A stretch of DNA of 64,000 nucleotides, taken from assembly GCA_902569245.1 (NCBI GenBank), contig CACFTO010000004.1, forward strand, positions 36,128 to 100,127, in the 5' to 3' direction. Origin of the DNA: an uncultured Pelagibacteraceae bacterium. GTDB lineage: Bacteria > Pseudomonadota > Alphaproteobacteria > Pelagibacterales > Pelagibacteraceae. The position numbers were made by a program, and so were the translations under genes. The notes beneath the pieces were generated by a model that was not told the DNA's origin, searched no databases, and saw only the letters and a list, made by a program, of their open reading frames with translations. Shown one piece after another: positions 1 to 9,623 of this stretch. How positions within the stretch are numbered: position 1 is the first letter of the stretch; the number at the start of each line of letters is the position of its first letter.

Positions 1-760
1 TGCCACCAAAAATTCCACCAATTTGTAAAGTTGAATAAGGTGGTTCAAAGATCGAGTCTTTTAATTGTCTAGATTTAAGATTTTCTTTTAATTCTAATAG
101 TTTATTCACATATCTTGCAGCAAATTCAACTGCACTCACACCTTTTTCTGGTTGTGAACTATGTCCTGCAAGACCTTCAAAATATGTTGTATATTCATAA
201 CATCCTTTGTGTGCATCTATTATTTTCATATTGGTTGGTTCGCCCACTATGCAAATACAATTATGAATTTCTCTTTTTTTTAATTCTTTAATTAATATAG
301 GGGCACCTATGCAAGCAGTTTCCTCGTCAAACGTAAATGAAAAATGAATATCTCTGTCTAAATTTGAAGAAGAGAAAATAGGTGCGTATGCTAATGCACA
401 TGCTATAAATCCTTTCATATCACATGAGCCTCTACCAAATAATTTGTCATCTTTAATTGTCGCATCAAAAGGATCTGTTGCCCATCCTCTAGAAACTGGA
501 ACCACATCAGTATGTCCAGATAAAATTATTGGTTTTTTTTTACTCTTTTTTTTAGCTTTTATGGTTGAAAATAAATTTACTCTTTTTTCTTCTTCATCAT
601 ATGTTCTAAAGGATACCGCTCCCAATGAATTTAAAATATTATCACAATAGTCAATTAGTTGAGTATTGTTTTCACCAGAAACAGTTTTAAAAGCAATTAA
701 ATCTTTTAGTATCTTAATAGAATTACTATATATTTCTTCTAAATTATTTCCTGTACTCAT
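1..760 (-). CDS. argE: Acetylornithine deacetylase-like M20 peptidase, 3' end cut by window edge
   Basis: Reading the minus strand from the ATG at 760 gives about 253 residues with no stop, running off the left edge. Family motifs of M20 metallohydrolases appear in order: SGHTDVVP (first zinc His/Asp), GRGSCDMKG (bridging Asp), DEETACIGAP (catalytic and ligand Glu pair), GEPT, and AGHSSQPEKGVSA in the dimerisation domain. The order and spacing fit ArgE, which removes acetate from N-acetylornithine in arginine synthesis in the cytoplasm. Related DapE or generic M20 hydrolases are possible, but the GRGSCDMKG and AGHSSQPEKGVSA forms favour ArgE. The start lies only 25 bases from the divergent csaA start, so both promoters must share an A+T-rich spacer. 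The C-terminal zinc ligand is outside the window. Confidence 0.85.
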   Translation of the reverse strand, partial: MSTGNNLEEIYSNSIKILKDLIAFKTVSGENNTQLIDYCDNILNSLGAVSFRTYDEEEKRVNLFSTIKAKKKSKKKPIILSGHTDVVPVSRGWATDPFDATIKDDKLFGRGSCDMKGFIACALAYAPIFSSSNLDRDIHFSFTFDEETACIGAPILIKELKKREIHNCICIVGEPTNMKIIDAHKGCYEYTTYFEGLAGHSSQPEKGVSAVEFAARYVNKLLELKENLKSRQLKDSIFEPPYSTLQIGGIFGG

Positions 761-785
761 TTATTTTTAATTATATATTAAATTT

Positions 786-1127
786 ATGAAAGAACAAATA
801 ACCTACGACATTTATGACAAAGTAGATATTAGAGTAGGAACAGTAATATCGGTAAAAAAAAATGAAAAAGCAAGGAAACCATCTCTTGTTGTTGAAGTTG
901 ACTTTGGGAAAGATATAGGAATTAAGCAATCATCAGCACAGATAACTCATTATTATAATGAGGAAAATCTAGTCGGGAAACAAGTTATTGGCATATGTAA
1001 CTTTCCTGAAAAAAATATAGCAGGTATTGTCTCTCAGGTTTTAATACTTGGTTCTATAGATAAGGAAGGCAAAGTTGTTCTTGTTCACCCATCCCAAAAA
1101 GTAGAAAATGGTTTGCCTGTAGCATAA
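786..1127 (+). CDS. csaA: CsaA-type tRNA-binding domain chaperone
   Basis: A 113-residue protein made of a single tRNA-binding OB-fold domain, matching the usual CsaA length of about 110. Visible family features are the N-terminal VDIRVGTV strand, the KARKPSLVVEVDFG segment, the SSAQIT turn and the VIGICNFPEKNIAG stretch. CsaA proteins are homodimeric and were described as export-related chaperones in Bacillus; the fold is that of the C-terminal domain of methionyl-tRNA synthetase, so RNA binding is equally plausible. It is followed after two bases by a LysE-type exporter gene, so the two are probably co-transcribed. The family assignment is firm; the physiological role in SAR11 is not established from sequence. 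Confidence 0.85.
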   Translation: MKEQITYDIYDKVDIRVGTVISVKKNEKARKPSLVVEVDFGKDIGIKQSSAQITHYYNEENLVGKQVIGICNFPEKNIAGIVSQVLILGSIDKEGKVVLVHPSQKVENGLPVA

Positions 1128-1129
1128 AC

Positions 1130-1720
1130 ATGCACCCCGAATTACTGTCTCTATGTTTGTTTATGTTTGTTACCAGCTGTTCTCCAGGACCAAATAATAT
1201 TGTTGCCTCTCACTCTGGATTTAATCACGGTTTTAAAAAAACTATTCCTTTGATGTTGGGAGTAATTTTTGGATTCACATTTATGTTAGCAGTAATTAAC
1301 TTTGGTTTAATAAATATATTTAAGCTTTATCCAATACTCCAAAAAGGTTTAATAATAACGGGTACAATCTTTTTAATATATTTGTCTTATAAAATATCAT
1401 TTTCAAAATCATCAAGTGAAAGTGATAATTTAAAACCAGTAAATTTTGTTGAAACATTTCTATATCAATTTCTAAACCCTAAAGGAGTAATTGTAGCTAT
1501 AATTGCAGTTTCTACCTATGTAGAGTCTGGTGGAAACTTTATTTCATATTCAATTTGGTTATTAAGCATTGCCTTTTTGTTTGCAGTTATTAGTATTATT
1601 TTTTGGACTATAATTGGAAAATTTATGAGGAAATTCGCGACAAATGAGAAATTTATTAAATGGTTTAATTATGTTATGTCGGCACTCTTATTAAGCTGTA
1701 TAGCAACTTTTTATTACTAA
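1130..1720 (+). CDS. LysE/RhtB family amino acid exporter
   Basis: A 196-residue, highly hydrophobic protein with about six predicted membrane helices, the size and topology of LysE/RhtB efflux carriers. The family signature SPGPNN occurs at about residues 18-23 and FLNPKG at about residues 112-117, both characteristic of the superfamily. Members export amino acids or related metabolites across the inner membrane. The substrate cannot be read from the sequence. It starts two bases after csaA and ends five bases before acnA, so it sits in a tight same-strand run. Confidence 0.85.
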   Translation: MHPELLSLCLFMFVTSCSPGPNNIVASHSGFNHGFKKTIPLMLGVIFGFTFMLAVINFGLINIFKLYPILQKGLIITGTIFLIYLSYKISFSKSSSESDNLKPVNFVETFLYQFLNPKGVIVAIIAVSTYVESGGNFISYSIWLLSIAFLFAVISIIFWTIIGKFMRKFATNEKFIKWFNYVMSALLLSCIATFYY

Positions 1721-1725
1721 AAAAT

Positions 1726-4401
1726 ATGAAACCAGGAAATCAAAATTCATTTAAATGTCTAAAAGAAATATCAGTAAATGGAAAAAATTATTCATATTAT
1801 TCACTAAAAGAAGCAGAGAAAAATGGTTTGGAAGGCATAAATAAATTACCAAAATCAATAAAAGTCTTACTTGAAAATCTTCTTAGATATGAAGACAATG
1901 TTACAGTTAATAAAGAACAAATTTTGGCGATTAAAGAGTGGTTAAATTCAAAAAAATCCAAAACAGAAATTGCATATAGACCTGCAAGAGTGCTTTTACA
2001 AGATTATACAGGTATACCAGCCGTAGCTGATCTTGCTGCAATGAGGGATACAGTTAAGGAAAAGAATAAAGACCCAAATACCATTAACCCTCTTTCTTCG
2101 GTTGATCTAGTGATCGACCATTCAGTTCAAGTGGATAAGTTTGCAACAAAGAATTCATTAAAAGAAAATGTTGATATTGAGTTTGATAGAAACTTTGAGA
2201 GATATTCTTTTTTAAAATGGGGACAGCAAGCCTTTAATAATTTTAGAATTGTTCCTCCAGGTACAGGAATTTGTCACCAAGTAAATTTAGAATACTTATC
2301 AAAAGTAGTTTGGAATGAAAAATTTAACGATAAAGAGTACTTATTTCCAGATACGCTAGTTGGCACCGATAGCCATACTACAATGGTTAATGGGTTATCA
2401 GTGTTAGGTTGGGGTGTTGGAGGAATTGAGGCAGAAGCTGGTATGCTGGGACAACCTATATCAATGTTGATACCAGAAGTAGTTGGATTTGAAATGAAAA
2501 ATAAGCTACCTGAAGGTACAACTGCTACCGATCTAGTTTTAACAGTAGTTAAAATGTTAAGAGATAAAGGTGTTGTTGGTAAATTTGTAGAATTTTATGG
2601 AGAAGGTCTAAAAAACCTAACACTTGCTGATAGAGCAACTATTGCAAACATGGCACCTGAGTATGGCGCTACCTGTGGATTTTTCCCAATAGATGATGAA
2701 ACTTTAAAATATTTAGAATTTTCAGGAAGATCAAATGAAAATATTCAAATTGTAGAAAAATATGCAAAAGAACAAAATTTATGGGCAAGTGATGATATTA
2801 TATTCACTGATACTTTATCTCTAGATATGTCTACAGTAGTTCCAACAATTTCTGGACCAAAAAGACCACAAGACAAAGTTCTTTTAACAGAAGCGTCAAA
2901 AAATTTTATAAAAGTTTTTGAAGATGTTTGTAAAAAAACTGAGCCAACAATATCAAAAGTTAAAGACACAGATTTTGAGATAAAAGATGGAGATATATTA
3001 ATAGCAGCTATTACGTCATGCACAAATACCTCCAATCCAAATGTATTAATTGGTGCAGGACTGTTAGCCAAAAATGCAATTGAAAAAGGTTTAACCGTTA
3101 AACCTTGGGTTAAAACATCTTTAGCACCTGGATCACAAGTTGTTACTGACTATTTAAATAAAGCTGGTTTAAGTAAATATTTAGATGAATTAGGTTTTAA
3201 TTTAGTTGGTTACGGTTGTACTACTTGTATTGGTAATTCTGGACCCTTGCCAGATAATATTACTGATGCTGTTAAAGAAAAAAATTTATACGCAGTTTCA
3301 GTTTTGTCTGGAAATAGAAACTTTGAAGGAAGAATTTCTCCTTTAGTAAAAGCAAATTATTTAGCTTCACCTCCTCTTGTAGTAGCTTATGCAATCGCAG
3401 GGTCTATGAGAATTGATTTATATAAAGATCTGTTGGGAAAAGATAACAAAGGACAAGATGTTTACCTAAAAGACATTTGGCCTTCAAATAAAGAGATTGA
3501 AGATACTCTTAAACAATCTTTGAACCCAGAAATGTTTGTGAACAGATATTCAAATGTCCTTGAAGGACCGGAACAATGGCAAAAAATTAAAGTGGACAAA
3601 GGAAGTATTTATAATTGGGAAGAAAATTCTACCTATGTAAAAAAACCACCATTTTTTGAAAATTTACCTGATGAACCAGAAGGTTTTAAGGAAATAAAAG
3701 ATGCAAGACCATTATTAATTTTAGGGGATATGGTAACAACAGACCATATATCGCCAGCTGGAAGTATTCAGAAAGAAAGCCCAACAGGAAACTATTTTAT
3801 GAAGCATCAAATTTTACCCAAAGATTATAATTCTTATGGTGCAAGAAGAGGAAATCATGAGGTAATGATGAGAGGAACATTTGCCAATATTAGAATTAAA
3901 AATGAAATGGCTCCAGGAACAGAGGGAGGTTTCACTAAATTATATCCCGAAGAAAAAGTAATGCCTATTTATGATGCTGTTGTTGAATACAAAAGAAGAG
4001 GAACAGATTTAGTAGTATTTGGTGGAAAAGAATATGGAACCGGTTCTTCAAGAGATTGGGCTGCAAAAGGAACAAAATTATTAGGTATAAAAGCTGTGAT
4101 TGCAGAAAGTTTTGAAAGAATACACAGATCTAATCTTATAGGTATGGGAGTTTTACCTTTGCAGTTTGTAGAAAATGTGAATAGACAGAATTTAAACCTA
4201 AAAGGGTCAGAATTAATTTCAGTATTAGGTCTTGATAAAGGAATTAATCCTGGCGATCATTTAGAAGTTGAAATTAAATATTCAACAGGGGACATTAAAA
4301 AAATTAAAATGTTATGCAGAATAGATACTAAAAATGAATTAGAATACTACAAGAACGGTGGTATTCTACAATATGTTCTAAGGAATATGATTAATGGATG
4401 A
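1726..4401 (+). CDS. acnA: Aconitate hydratase A
   Basis: An 891-residue aconitase of the AcnA/IRP type, full length for the family. It isomerises citrate to isocitrate in the TCA cycle using a [4Fe-4S] cluster. Cluster cysteines are visible in SCTNTSNP (near residue 431) and GCTTCIGNSG (near residues 498-501). Substrate-contact segments DHSVQVD, GTDSHTTM and GGKEYGTGSSRDWAAKGT are intact, and the C-terminal swivel domain is complete. The gene overlaps the next reading frame by 8 bases. I saw no frameshift or missing ligand. Confidence 0.97.
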   Translation: MKPGNQNSFKCLKEISVNGKNYSYYSLKEAEKNGLEGINKLPKSIKVLLENLLRYEDNVTVNKEQILAIKEWLNSKKSKTEIAYRPARVLLQDYTGIPAVADLAAMRDTVKEKNKDPNTINPLSSVDLVIDHSVQVDKFATKNSLKENVDIEFDRNFERYSFLKWGQQAFNNFRIVPPGTGICHQVNLEYLSKVVWNEKFNDKEYLFPDTLVGTDSHTTMVNGLSVLGWGVGGIEAEAGMLGQPISMLIPEVVGFEMKNKLPEGTTATDLVLTVVKMLRDKGVVGKFVEFYGEGLKNLTLADRATIANMAPEYGATCGFFPIDDETLKYLEFSGRSNENIQIVEKYAKEQNLWASDDIIFTDTLSLDMSTVVPTISGPKRPQDKVLLTEASKNFIKVFEDVCKKTEPTISKVKDTDFEIKDGDILIAAITSCTNTSNPNVLIGAGLLAKNAIEKGLTVKPWVKTSLAPGSQVVTDYLNKAGLSKYLDELGFNLVGYGCTTCIGNSGPLPDNITDAVKEKNLYAVSVLSGNRNFEGRISPLVKANYLASPPLVVAYAIAGSMRIDLYKDLLGKDNKGQDVYLKDIWPSNKEIEDTLKQSLNPEMFVNRYSNVLEGPEQWQKIKVDKGSIYNWEENSTYVKKPPFFENLPDEPEGFKEIKDARPLLILGDMVTTDHISPAGSIQKESPTGNYFMKHQILPKDYNSYGARRGNHEVMMRGTFANIRIKNEMAPGTEGGFTKLYPEEKVMPIYDAVVEYKRRGTDLVVFGGKEYGTGSSRDWAAKGTKLLGIKAVIAESFERIHRSNLIGMGVLPLQFVENVNRQNLNLKGSELISVLGLDKGINPGDHLEVEIKYSTGDIKKIKMLCRIDTKNELEYYKNGGILQYVLRNMING

Positions 4402-5038
4402 AGAAATAGAAATTATTAATACAAATACAAGAGTTGAAAAATTAAAAAACTTTTTAATATCAAAAAGAAAACAATTAATAACTTTGTTAATACTAATTAT
4501 TTTGATATTGATCACCTTTTTTGGCTATCAAGAGTTCAAGTCTAGCAGTAAAGAAAAGTTAGCAAATAAATTCAATTCAATTGTTACAAATTTTGAGACA
4601 GGCAAAAAAGATAATATAAATAATAATTTGATAGAAATCATAAATGCTAAAGATAAAACCTATTCCCCATTAGCTTTCTTTTTCTTATTAGATAATGATT
4701 TAATAACGTCTAGTGATGAAATAAATTCATATTTTGATCTTCTTATAAATGATGTATCTCTTGAGAAAGAAATTAAAAACTTAACCATATACAAAAAAGG
4801 TCTATTTAATTCAGACTTTGCAAAAGAAAATGAATTATTAGATATACTTAATCCAGTAATAAAATCAGACAGTCTCTGGAAACCACAAGCATTATATCTT
4901 ATGGCTGAGTTTTATTTATCAAAAAACCAAAAGCAGAAATCAAAAGAATTCTTTAATCAAATAGCAGAAATGGAAAATGTTAGTCCAAAAGTTAAATTAG
5001 AAGTCCAAAGAAGGTTAAGATCAGATTTCAGTGAATAA
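4394..5038 (+). CDS. YfgM-like single-pass membrane protein with TPR-type periplasmic domain
   Basis: 214 residues. A short charged N-terminus is followed by one membrane helix (about residues 24-46) and an alpha-helical region ending in a TPR-like pair (LYLMAEFYLSKNQKQKSKEF). This architecture matches the YfgM/TPR_21 family. In many proteobacteria the yfgM gene lies directly before bamB, as here, with an 8-base overlap into the BamB-like gene. YfgM-type proteins associate with the Sec translocon and periplasmic chaperones in E. coli. The assignment rests on topology and neighbourhood more than on sequence identity. Confidence 0.65.
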   Translation: MDEEIEIINTNTRVEKLKNFLISKRKQLITLLILIILILITFFGYQEFKSSSKEKLANKFNSIVTNFETGKKDNINNNLIEIINAKDKTYSPLAFFFLLDNDLITSSDEINSYFDLLINDVSLEKEIKNLTIYKKGLFNSDFAKENELLDILNPVIKSDSLWKPQALYLMAEFYLSKNQKQKSKEFFNQIAEMENVSPKVKLEVQRRLRSDFSE

Positions 5039-6302
5039 AGCTATTAAATATATAATTATTTTAATATTTTTATCAAATTGTAGTTTTTCAAAAAAGGATG
5101 CAGTCGACAATGAGAAATTAATAGATATTTTTAAGAAAAATGAACCCATTGAAAAAGAATTCAATCAACAATTAAAGATTAAGAAATTAAATACTTTTAA
5201 AATAAAACCTTTTCAAAAAAATAACAGCAATAGTAATGGCAATATTAATTTTGACTCTAATTTTGATAAATTTTTAACATACAAAATAAATAAAATTAAA
5301 AAATTTGATTCAAATCAGCCTGAATTATTTTTTACAGAAAACGAAAATGTTATTTTTTTCAATGGAAAAGGTTCGGTTATCAAGTTAAGTGAAGACCTTA
5401 AGAAAATATGGGAGATTAATAATTATAGTAAAAAAGAAAAGAAACTTAATCCTATTTTATATTTTGCTCAAGCTGGTAAAAGTTTGATTGTAAATGATAA
5501 TTTGTCAAAAATGTATTCAATTGATTTAAATGATGGAAAAGTAAATTGGTCAAAATATAGTTCATCATCTTTTAATTCTGATATCAAAGTTTATAAAGAT
5601 AAATTTTTAACAATAGATTTCGATAACATTATTAGAGCCATATCTACTGAGGATGGAAATGAATCATGGAATTTTAAAACAGAAAATTCTTTTATAAAAT
5701 CACAAAAAAAACTCTCAATAATTTTGAAGGATGAAATTGTTTTTTTTATTAATAACTTAGGAGATGTAACAGCACTAGATGTAAATAATGGAAGTTTAGT
5801 TTGGCAAACACCAACACAAAGTAGTTTAATATATCAAGACGCATTTAGTCTAGAAAATTCAGACCTAGTATTTGAAAATAATACAATTTATTTTTCAAAT
5901 AACAAAAATGAGTTTTTTGCAATAGATGCAAGAACAGGAATAATTAAATGGACGCAATCGATAAATTCGAGTTTAAGACCAACTATAATCGAAAGTTTAA
6001 TATTTACGGTTTCTAACGAAGGATACCTTTTTGTAATAGATGATAGAACTGGCAATATTTTAAGAATTACAGATATCTTGACAAATTTTAAAAATAGAAA
6101 GGATATAAAACCAACAGGATTTATACACGGAAAATATAAGATATTTGTCTCATTAAATAATGGACGATTATTAACAATTAATTCAATAACTGGTTTACAA
6201 GAAAAGATTACAAAAATACATGGATCAAAAATTTCAAGACCCTATGTATTTAAGAGTAGTATGTATTTGATAAAAGACAATGCTATAGCCAGAACAAAAT
6301 AA
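5031..6302 (+). CDS. bamB: BamB-like outer-membrane assembly lipoprotein (PQQ-type beta-propeller)
   Basis: 423 residues beginning with a short lipoprotein signal; the lipobox is LSNC with the acylated cysteine at about residue 17. A low-complexity Asn/Ser/Lys linker follows, then a run of PQQ-type propeller blades recognisable by repeats such as LNDGKVNW, EDGNESWNF, NNGSLVWQT and ARTGIIKWTQ. BamB is a scaffold of the BAM complex that inserts beta-barrel proteins in the outer membrane. It overlaps the YfgM-like gene by 8 bases, and its stop overlaps the next start by one base. The length is slightly above the usual 380-400 because of the linker. Confidence 0.85.
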   Translation: MNKAIKYIIILIFLSNCSFSKKDAVDNEKLIDIFKKNEPIEKEFNQQLKIKKLNTFKIKPFQKNNSNSNGNINFDSNFDKFLTYKINKIKKFDSNQPELFFTENENVIFFNGKGSVIKLSEDLKKIWEINNYSKKEKKLNPILYFAQAGKSLIVNDNLSKMYSIDLNDGKVNWSKYSSSSFNSDIKVYKDKFLTIDFDNIIRAISTEDGNESWNFKTENSFIKSQKKLSIILKDEIVFFINNLGDVTALDVNNGSLVWQTPTQSSLIYQDAFSLENSDLVFENNTIYFSNNKNEFFAIDARTGIIKWTQSINSSLRPTIIESLIFTVSNEGYLFVIDDRTGNILRITDILTNFKNRKDIKPTGFIHGKYKIFVSLNNGRLLTINSITGLQEKITKIHGSKISRPYVFKSSMYLIKDNAIARTK

Positions 6303-6730
6303 TGTTTTTAAAGATTTTAGAAAAACTTGGTAGAAAAAAAGTAGTATTTGACCGAGGCCCATCACACCCAGAATTTGAAAAAGCAAAACCTTGGATGAAT
6401 AGGTATTATATTCTATTCAGACATAGACCAAAGTGGTTTCCATTTAATATACTAATCCATGAAATGTTAGACGATGATCATGGTGATGGAGTCCATAACC
6501 ATTTATTTCCTTACATCACAATCATTCTAAGAGGAGGATATTGGGAAACATTAAAAACAGGAAAAGTCTGGCGAGCACCAGGATATATTGGGTTTAGGTC
6601 TGCTAATAATTTTCACAGAGTAGACTTAGAGCCAGGAACAAAACCAATGACAATTTTTTTAGCAGGCCCATATGGATTGAGAAAAGGACCAAGATCAGAA
6701 TATGGAATAGATTTTAAAACAAAAAAATGA
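6302..6730 (+). CDS. Small cupin-like protein of unknown substrate
   Basis: 142 residues, no signal peptide. A cupin barrel is suggested by the His-rich strand around VHNHLFPYITIILRGGYWE, then FRSANNFHRVDLEP with a further His, and the closing PMTIFLAGP strand. Two or three of these histidines could bind a metal, as in cupins. The stop of the BamB-like gene overlaps this start by one base (TAATG), and the gene overlaps zapE by four bases, so it is translated as part of the same operon. No precise function can be given. Confidence 0.6.
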   Translation: MFLKILEKLGRKKVVFDRGPSHPEFEKAKPWMNRYYILFRHRPKWFPFNILIHEMLDDDHGDGVHNHLFPYITIILRGGYWETLKTGKVWRAPGYIGFRSANNFHRVDLEPGTKPMTIFLAGPYGLRKGPRSEYGIDFKTKK

Positions 6731-7779
6731 GTTTAAAAAAATCTTATCTTAAATACTGCAAAGATAAGGACTTAGAAATAAACGAAAATCAAATAAAAAT
6801 AGTCCAAAAATTAAGTGAATATTACAATCTTAACTTCGGTCAGTCATTTATTAAAAAAATATTCAAAGATAAAAAAAATAAATTAGGCTTTTATTTAGTT
6901 GGCGATGTAGGTGTAGGTAAAACCATGATTTTAAATTTTTTTTTTGAAAGTTTAAAAGAAAAAAAATCAAGATTACACTTTAACGAGTTTATGGTTGAAT
7001 TTCATGATTTTATATTTGAAAATAAAAAAAAAGGAAATGACAAAGGGTTAGAAAAATTTGTCAAAAATTTAAGTGACAATACAAAAATATTATATTTTGA
7101 TGAATTTCAAGTAACAAATATTGTTGATGCTATGATCTTAGGTAAATTATTTGAAAGAATATTTAATGAAAATATAAAAGTTATTTTTTCCTCAAATACA
7201 AATATTAAAGATTTATATAAAAATGGATTACAGAGAGATCAATTCATCCCTTTTTTAAATATTTTAAAAAATAATTGCTCTGAATTAGAACTTAATATTG
7301 AAGAAGATTATAGAGCTACAAAAAATTCAAATTTAAGTCGATTTTTATCACCAATAGATAATTCATCTAATTTTAAGTTTAATAAATCTTTTAGAAAAGC
7401 CACAAAGAATAAAAAACAAACGACCAAGATATTAGATGTGAAGGGTCGAAAATTAGTATTTGATAACTTTCATGAAGGAGTTCTTAAGGTTTCATTTGAC
7501 GAAATTTGTAATAGAAATCTTGGATCTGAGGACTACATTAAAATTGCTAACGAGAGCGACTTTATTTTTATTGAAAATCTACCTCACTTTAATGAAAGTA
7601 ATTCTAACCAGCAACAAAGGTTTATTACTTTTATCGATATTATTTATGAAAAAAAAATACCATTGACGATCAAATCAGAAGTTGAATTAAATTCACTCGA
7701 ATCCACTAATAGTATGAAAAAGCCTTTCAAAAGAACAGTTAGTCGATTGCATGAATTAACATCACAAAATTTTAATTAA
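6727..7779 (+). CDS. zapE: Cell division ATPase ZapE (AFG1 family)
   Basis: A 350-residue P-loop ATPase. Walker A is GDVGVGKT near residues 59-66, Walker B is ILYFDEFQV near 119-127, followed by sensor-like SSNT and a QRDQFIPF segment typical of the AFG1/ZapE family. In E. coli ZapE joins the FtsZ ring late in constriction; eukaryotic AFG1 homologues act in mitochondrial protein quality control. It overlaps the cupin gene by four bases and is followed three bases later by yjbQ. Confidence 0.88.
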   Translation: MSLKKSYLKYCKDKDLEINENQIKIVQKLSEYYNLNFGQSFIKKIFKDKKNKLGFYLVGDVGVGKTMILNFFFESLKEKKSRLHFNEFMVEFHDFIFENKKKGNDKGLEKFVKNLSDNTKILYFDEFQVTNIVDAMILGKLFERIFNENIKVIFSSNTNIKDLYKNGLQRDQFIPFLNILKNNCSELELNIEEDYRATKNSNLSRFLSPIDNSSNFKFNKSFRKATKNKKQTTKILDVKGRKLVFDNFHEGVLKVSFDEICNRNLGSEDYIKIANESDFIFIENLPHFNESNSNQQQRFITFIDIIYEKKIPLTIKSEVELNSLESTNSMKKPFKRTVSRLHELTSQNFN

Positions 7780-7782
7780 TTT

Positions 7783-8202
7783 ATGAAACAAGAATTTTAC
7801 AATCTAGAAATTAATACAAATGGTCAAAAACTGTATGAGTTTACTGATAAAACAATTGAATGGATTAATAATAATAACTTTAAAAATGGAATCATTAATC
7901 TCAGCATCCAACACACTAGTGCCTCACTAATTGTCCAAGAAAATGCTGACCCAGATGTACAAAAAGATTTAATTAATTATTTTGATAAATTGGTACCCAT
8001 GGACAACAAGTTGTATGTTCATACAACTGAGGGAAAGGATGATATGCCAGCCCATATCAAATCTGCATTAACCAATAATCAAATCTCCTTAAGTATAAAA
8101 GATAGTGAATTACTACTAGGAACTTGGCAAGGTATATATTTGTTCGAACACAGGTTAGATACAACAACAAGAACTGTAATTCATCATTATATTGGAGACT
8201 AA
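7783..8202 (+). CDS. yjbQ: YjbQ/UPF0047 family protein
   Basis: 139 residues, the typical size for the family. The signature elements are visible: IQHTSASLIVQENADP, HTTEGKDDMPAHIKSAL, and LGTWQGIYLFEHR near the C-terminus. The paired histidines and acidic residues form a metal-dependent active-site pocket in structures of the family. E. coli YjbQ shows weak secondary thiamine-phosphate synthase activity; the true role is open. It converges with the photolyase gene on the other strand with a four-base overlap of the stop codons. Confidence 0.9.
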   Translation: MKQEFYNLEINTNGQKLYEFTDKTIEWINNNNFKNGIINLSIQHTSASLIVQENADPDVQKDLINYFDKLVPMDNKLYVHTTEGKDDMPAHIKSALTNNQISLSIKDSELLLGTWQGIYLFEHRLDTTTRTVIHHYIGD

Positions 8203-9623
8203 TTTTTTTTCTTAATTGATTGAAAAGCACTCAAAGCGTCAGCCCTAGCTTTCTCATGAATAACAATTGGCATTGGATAGCTCGAGCCTATGATAGTATT
8301 AATTGCTTCTTGATATTTTTTTTCCATTTCCCATGGTTTATGAATAAATTTTGGAGGAACTTTTGATAATTCAGGAACCCATTTTTTTACATAATCTCCC
8401 TGTTTGTCAAATTTTTCACCCTGTAAAATAGGGTTGAAAATTCTAAAATATGGTGCCGCATCTGCACCACATCCAGCTACCCATTGCCATTGTGCAACAT
8501 TGTTTGCTTCATTGAAATCAAGAAGACAATTTCTGAAATATTTTTCTCCTTCTTTCCAGTTAATTCTTAAATGCTTCACTAGAAAAGATCCAACGACCAT
8601 TCTAATCCTATTATGCATCCATCCTGTTTCGTACAATTCTCTCATTCCAGCATCAACAATTGGATAGCCTGTCATACCTTTTTTCCATGCATTTAAAAAT
8701 TTAGAATTATTTACCCATGGAAACTTATCAAATTCTTTTCTTAAGTTTCCTTTAAGCATTTGTGGAAAGTAATTTATAAGACTATGTGAAAACTCTCTCC
8801 AACCAATTTCATTGGTATATTTTTTTATACTCACATTATTTGATTTTAGTTTTTTGCATTTTTGCCAAATATCTCCAACATTTATTTGTCCATTTCTAAT
8901 ATATGGAGAAAGTAATGATGTTCCTTTAATTGATGGAAAATCACGATCAACACCATAACTAAGTATGCTTTTATTGACAAAATTATCTAATTTTTCATGG
9001 GCTTTTTGCTCTGAAGGCTCCCAATATTTTTCAAATTTCTTATACCAATCAGATTTAGGTAAAATATCCTCAGATTTTATTTGATTTTTGAACAATGTGT
9101 TTATCTTTTTACACTTCTTAACTTTGTTTATTTTATCAGGCAGTCTTTCTAAATAAAATTGCTCTGCATTTCTCCAAAAAGGACTGTAGACTTTAAAAGG
9201 TGTTCCATCATTCTTAGTAATTTTATTATACTCATTAAGCACATTTCCTTTAAAAAATTTAAAATCAATATTTTTTTTTGAAAAGTCAGTACCAATTTTT
9301 TTATCTTTTTCTAATTCATTAGGTTCATAAACTTTATTCCAATAAACAGATATTTTACTATTAGATTTTATTTTAGAAAAAAAATTTATTTCGTCATCTT
9401 TAATTATTTCTAATCCAATATTTAATTTTTTTAAATCGGATTTAAAATTTTCTAGGGATTTACTTACCCACCATTTTTGAGCCTCTCTTTTATGATCGAA
9501 AATATTACTATTAAAAATAAATACTGCAGTAACAACATCATGTTGATTTGTAGCATAAGTGAGCGCATCATTATTTTGTATTCGAAAATCATCTCTTATC
9601 CAAACGAGTGCTGTATTAGCCAT
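8199..9623 (-). CDS. phrB: Deoxyribodipyrimidine photolyase (class I cryptochrome/photolyase family)
   Basis: 474 residues, full length. The N-terminal antenna-binding Rossmann domain starts with ALVWIRDDFRIQNN. The C-terminal FAD domain contains WREFSHSLI, TGYPIVDAGMREL, GWMHNRIRMVVGSFL and WQWVAGCGADAAPYFRIFNP, the conserved flavin-pocket and tryptophan-relay segments. It repairs cyclobutane pyrimidine dimers with light, which suits a surface-ocean organism. It overlaps the upstream PLP enzyme by 8 bases and is the last gene of the long minus-strand run. Confidence 0.93.
   Translation of the reverse strand: MANTALVWIRDDFRIQNNDALTYATNQHDVVTAVFIFNSNIFDHKREAQKWWVSKSLENFKSDLKKLNIGLEIIKDDEINFFSKIKSNSKISVYWNKVYEPNELEKDKKIGTDFSKKNIDFKFFKGNVLNEYNKITKNDGTPFKVYSPFWRNAEQFYLERLPDKINKVKKCKKINTLFKNQIKSEDILPKSDWYKKFEKYWEPSEQKAHEKLDNFVNKSILSYGVDRDFPSIKGTSLLSPYIRNGQINVGDIWQKCKKLKSNNVSIKKYTNEIGWREFSHSLINYFPQMLKGNLRKEFDKFPWVNNSKFLNAWKKGMTGYPIVDAGMRELYETGWMHNRIRMVVGSFLVKHLRINWKEGEKYFRNCLLDFNEANNVAQWQWVAGCGADAAPYFRIFNPILQGEKFDKQGDYVKKWVPELSKVPPKFIHKPWEMEKKYQEAINTIIGSSYPMPIVIHEKARADALSAFQSIKKKN

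Noticed and set aside
444..650. Open frame of 68 residues on the plus strand
   Set aside because: It lies inside the argE-like gene, which is clear on the minus strand with all M20 motifs; the frame has no family features.
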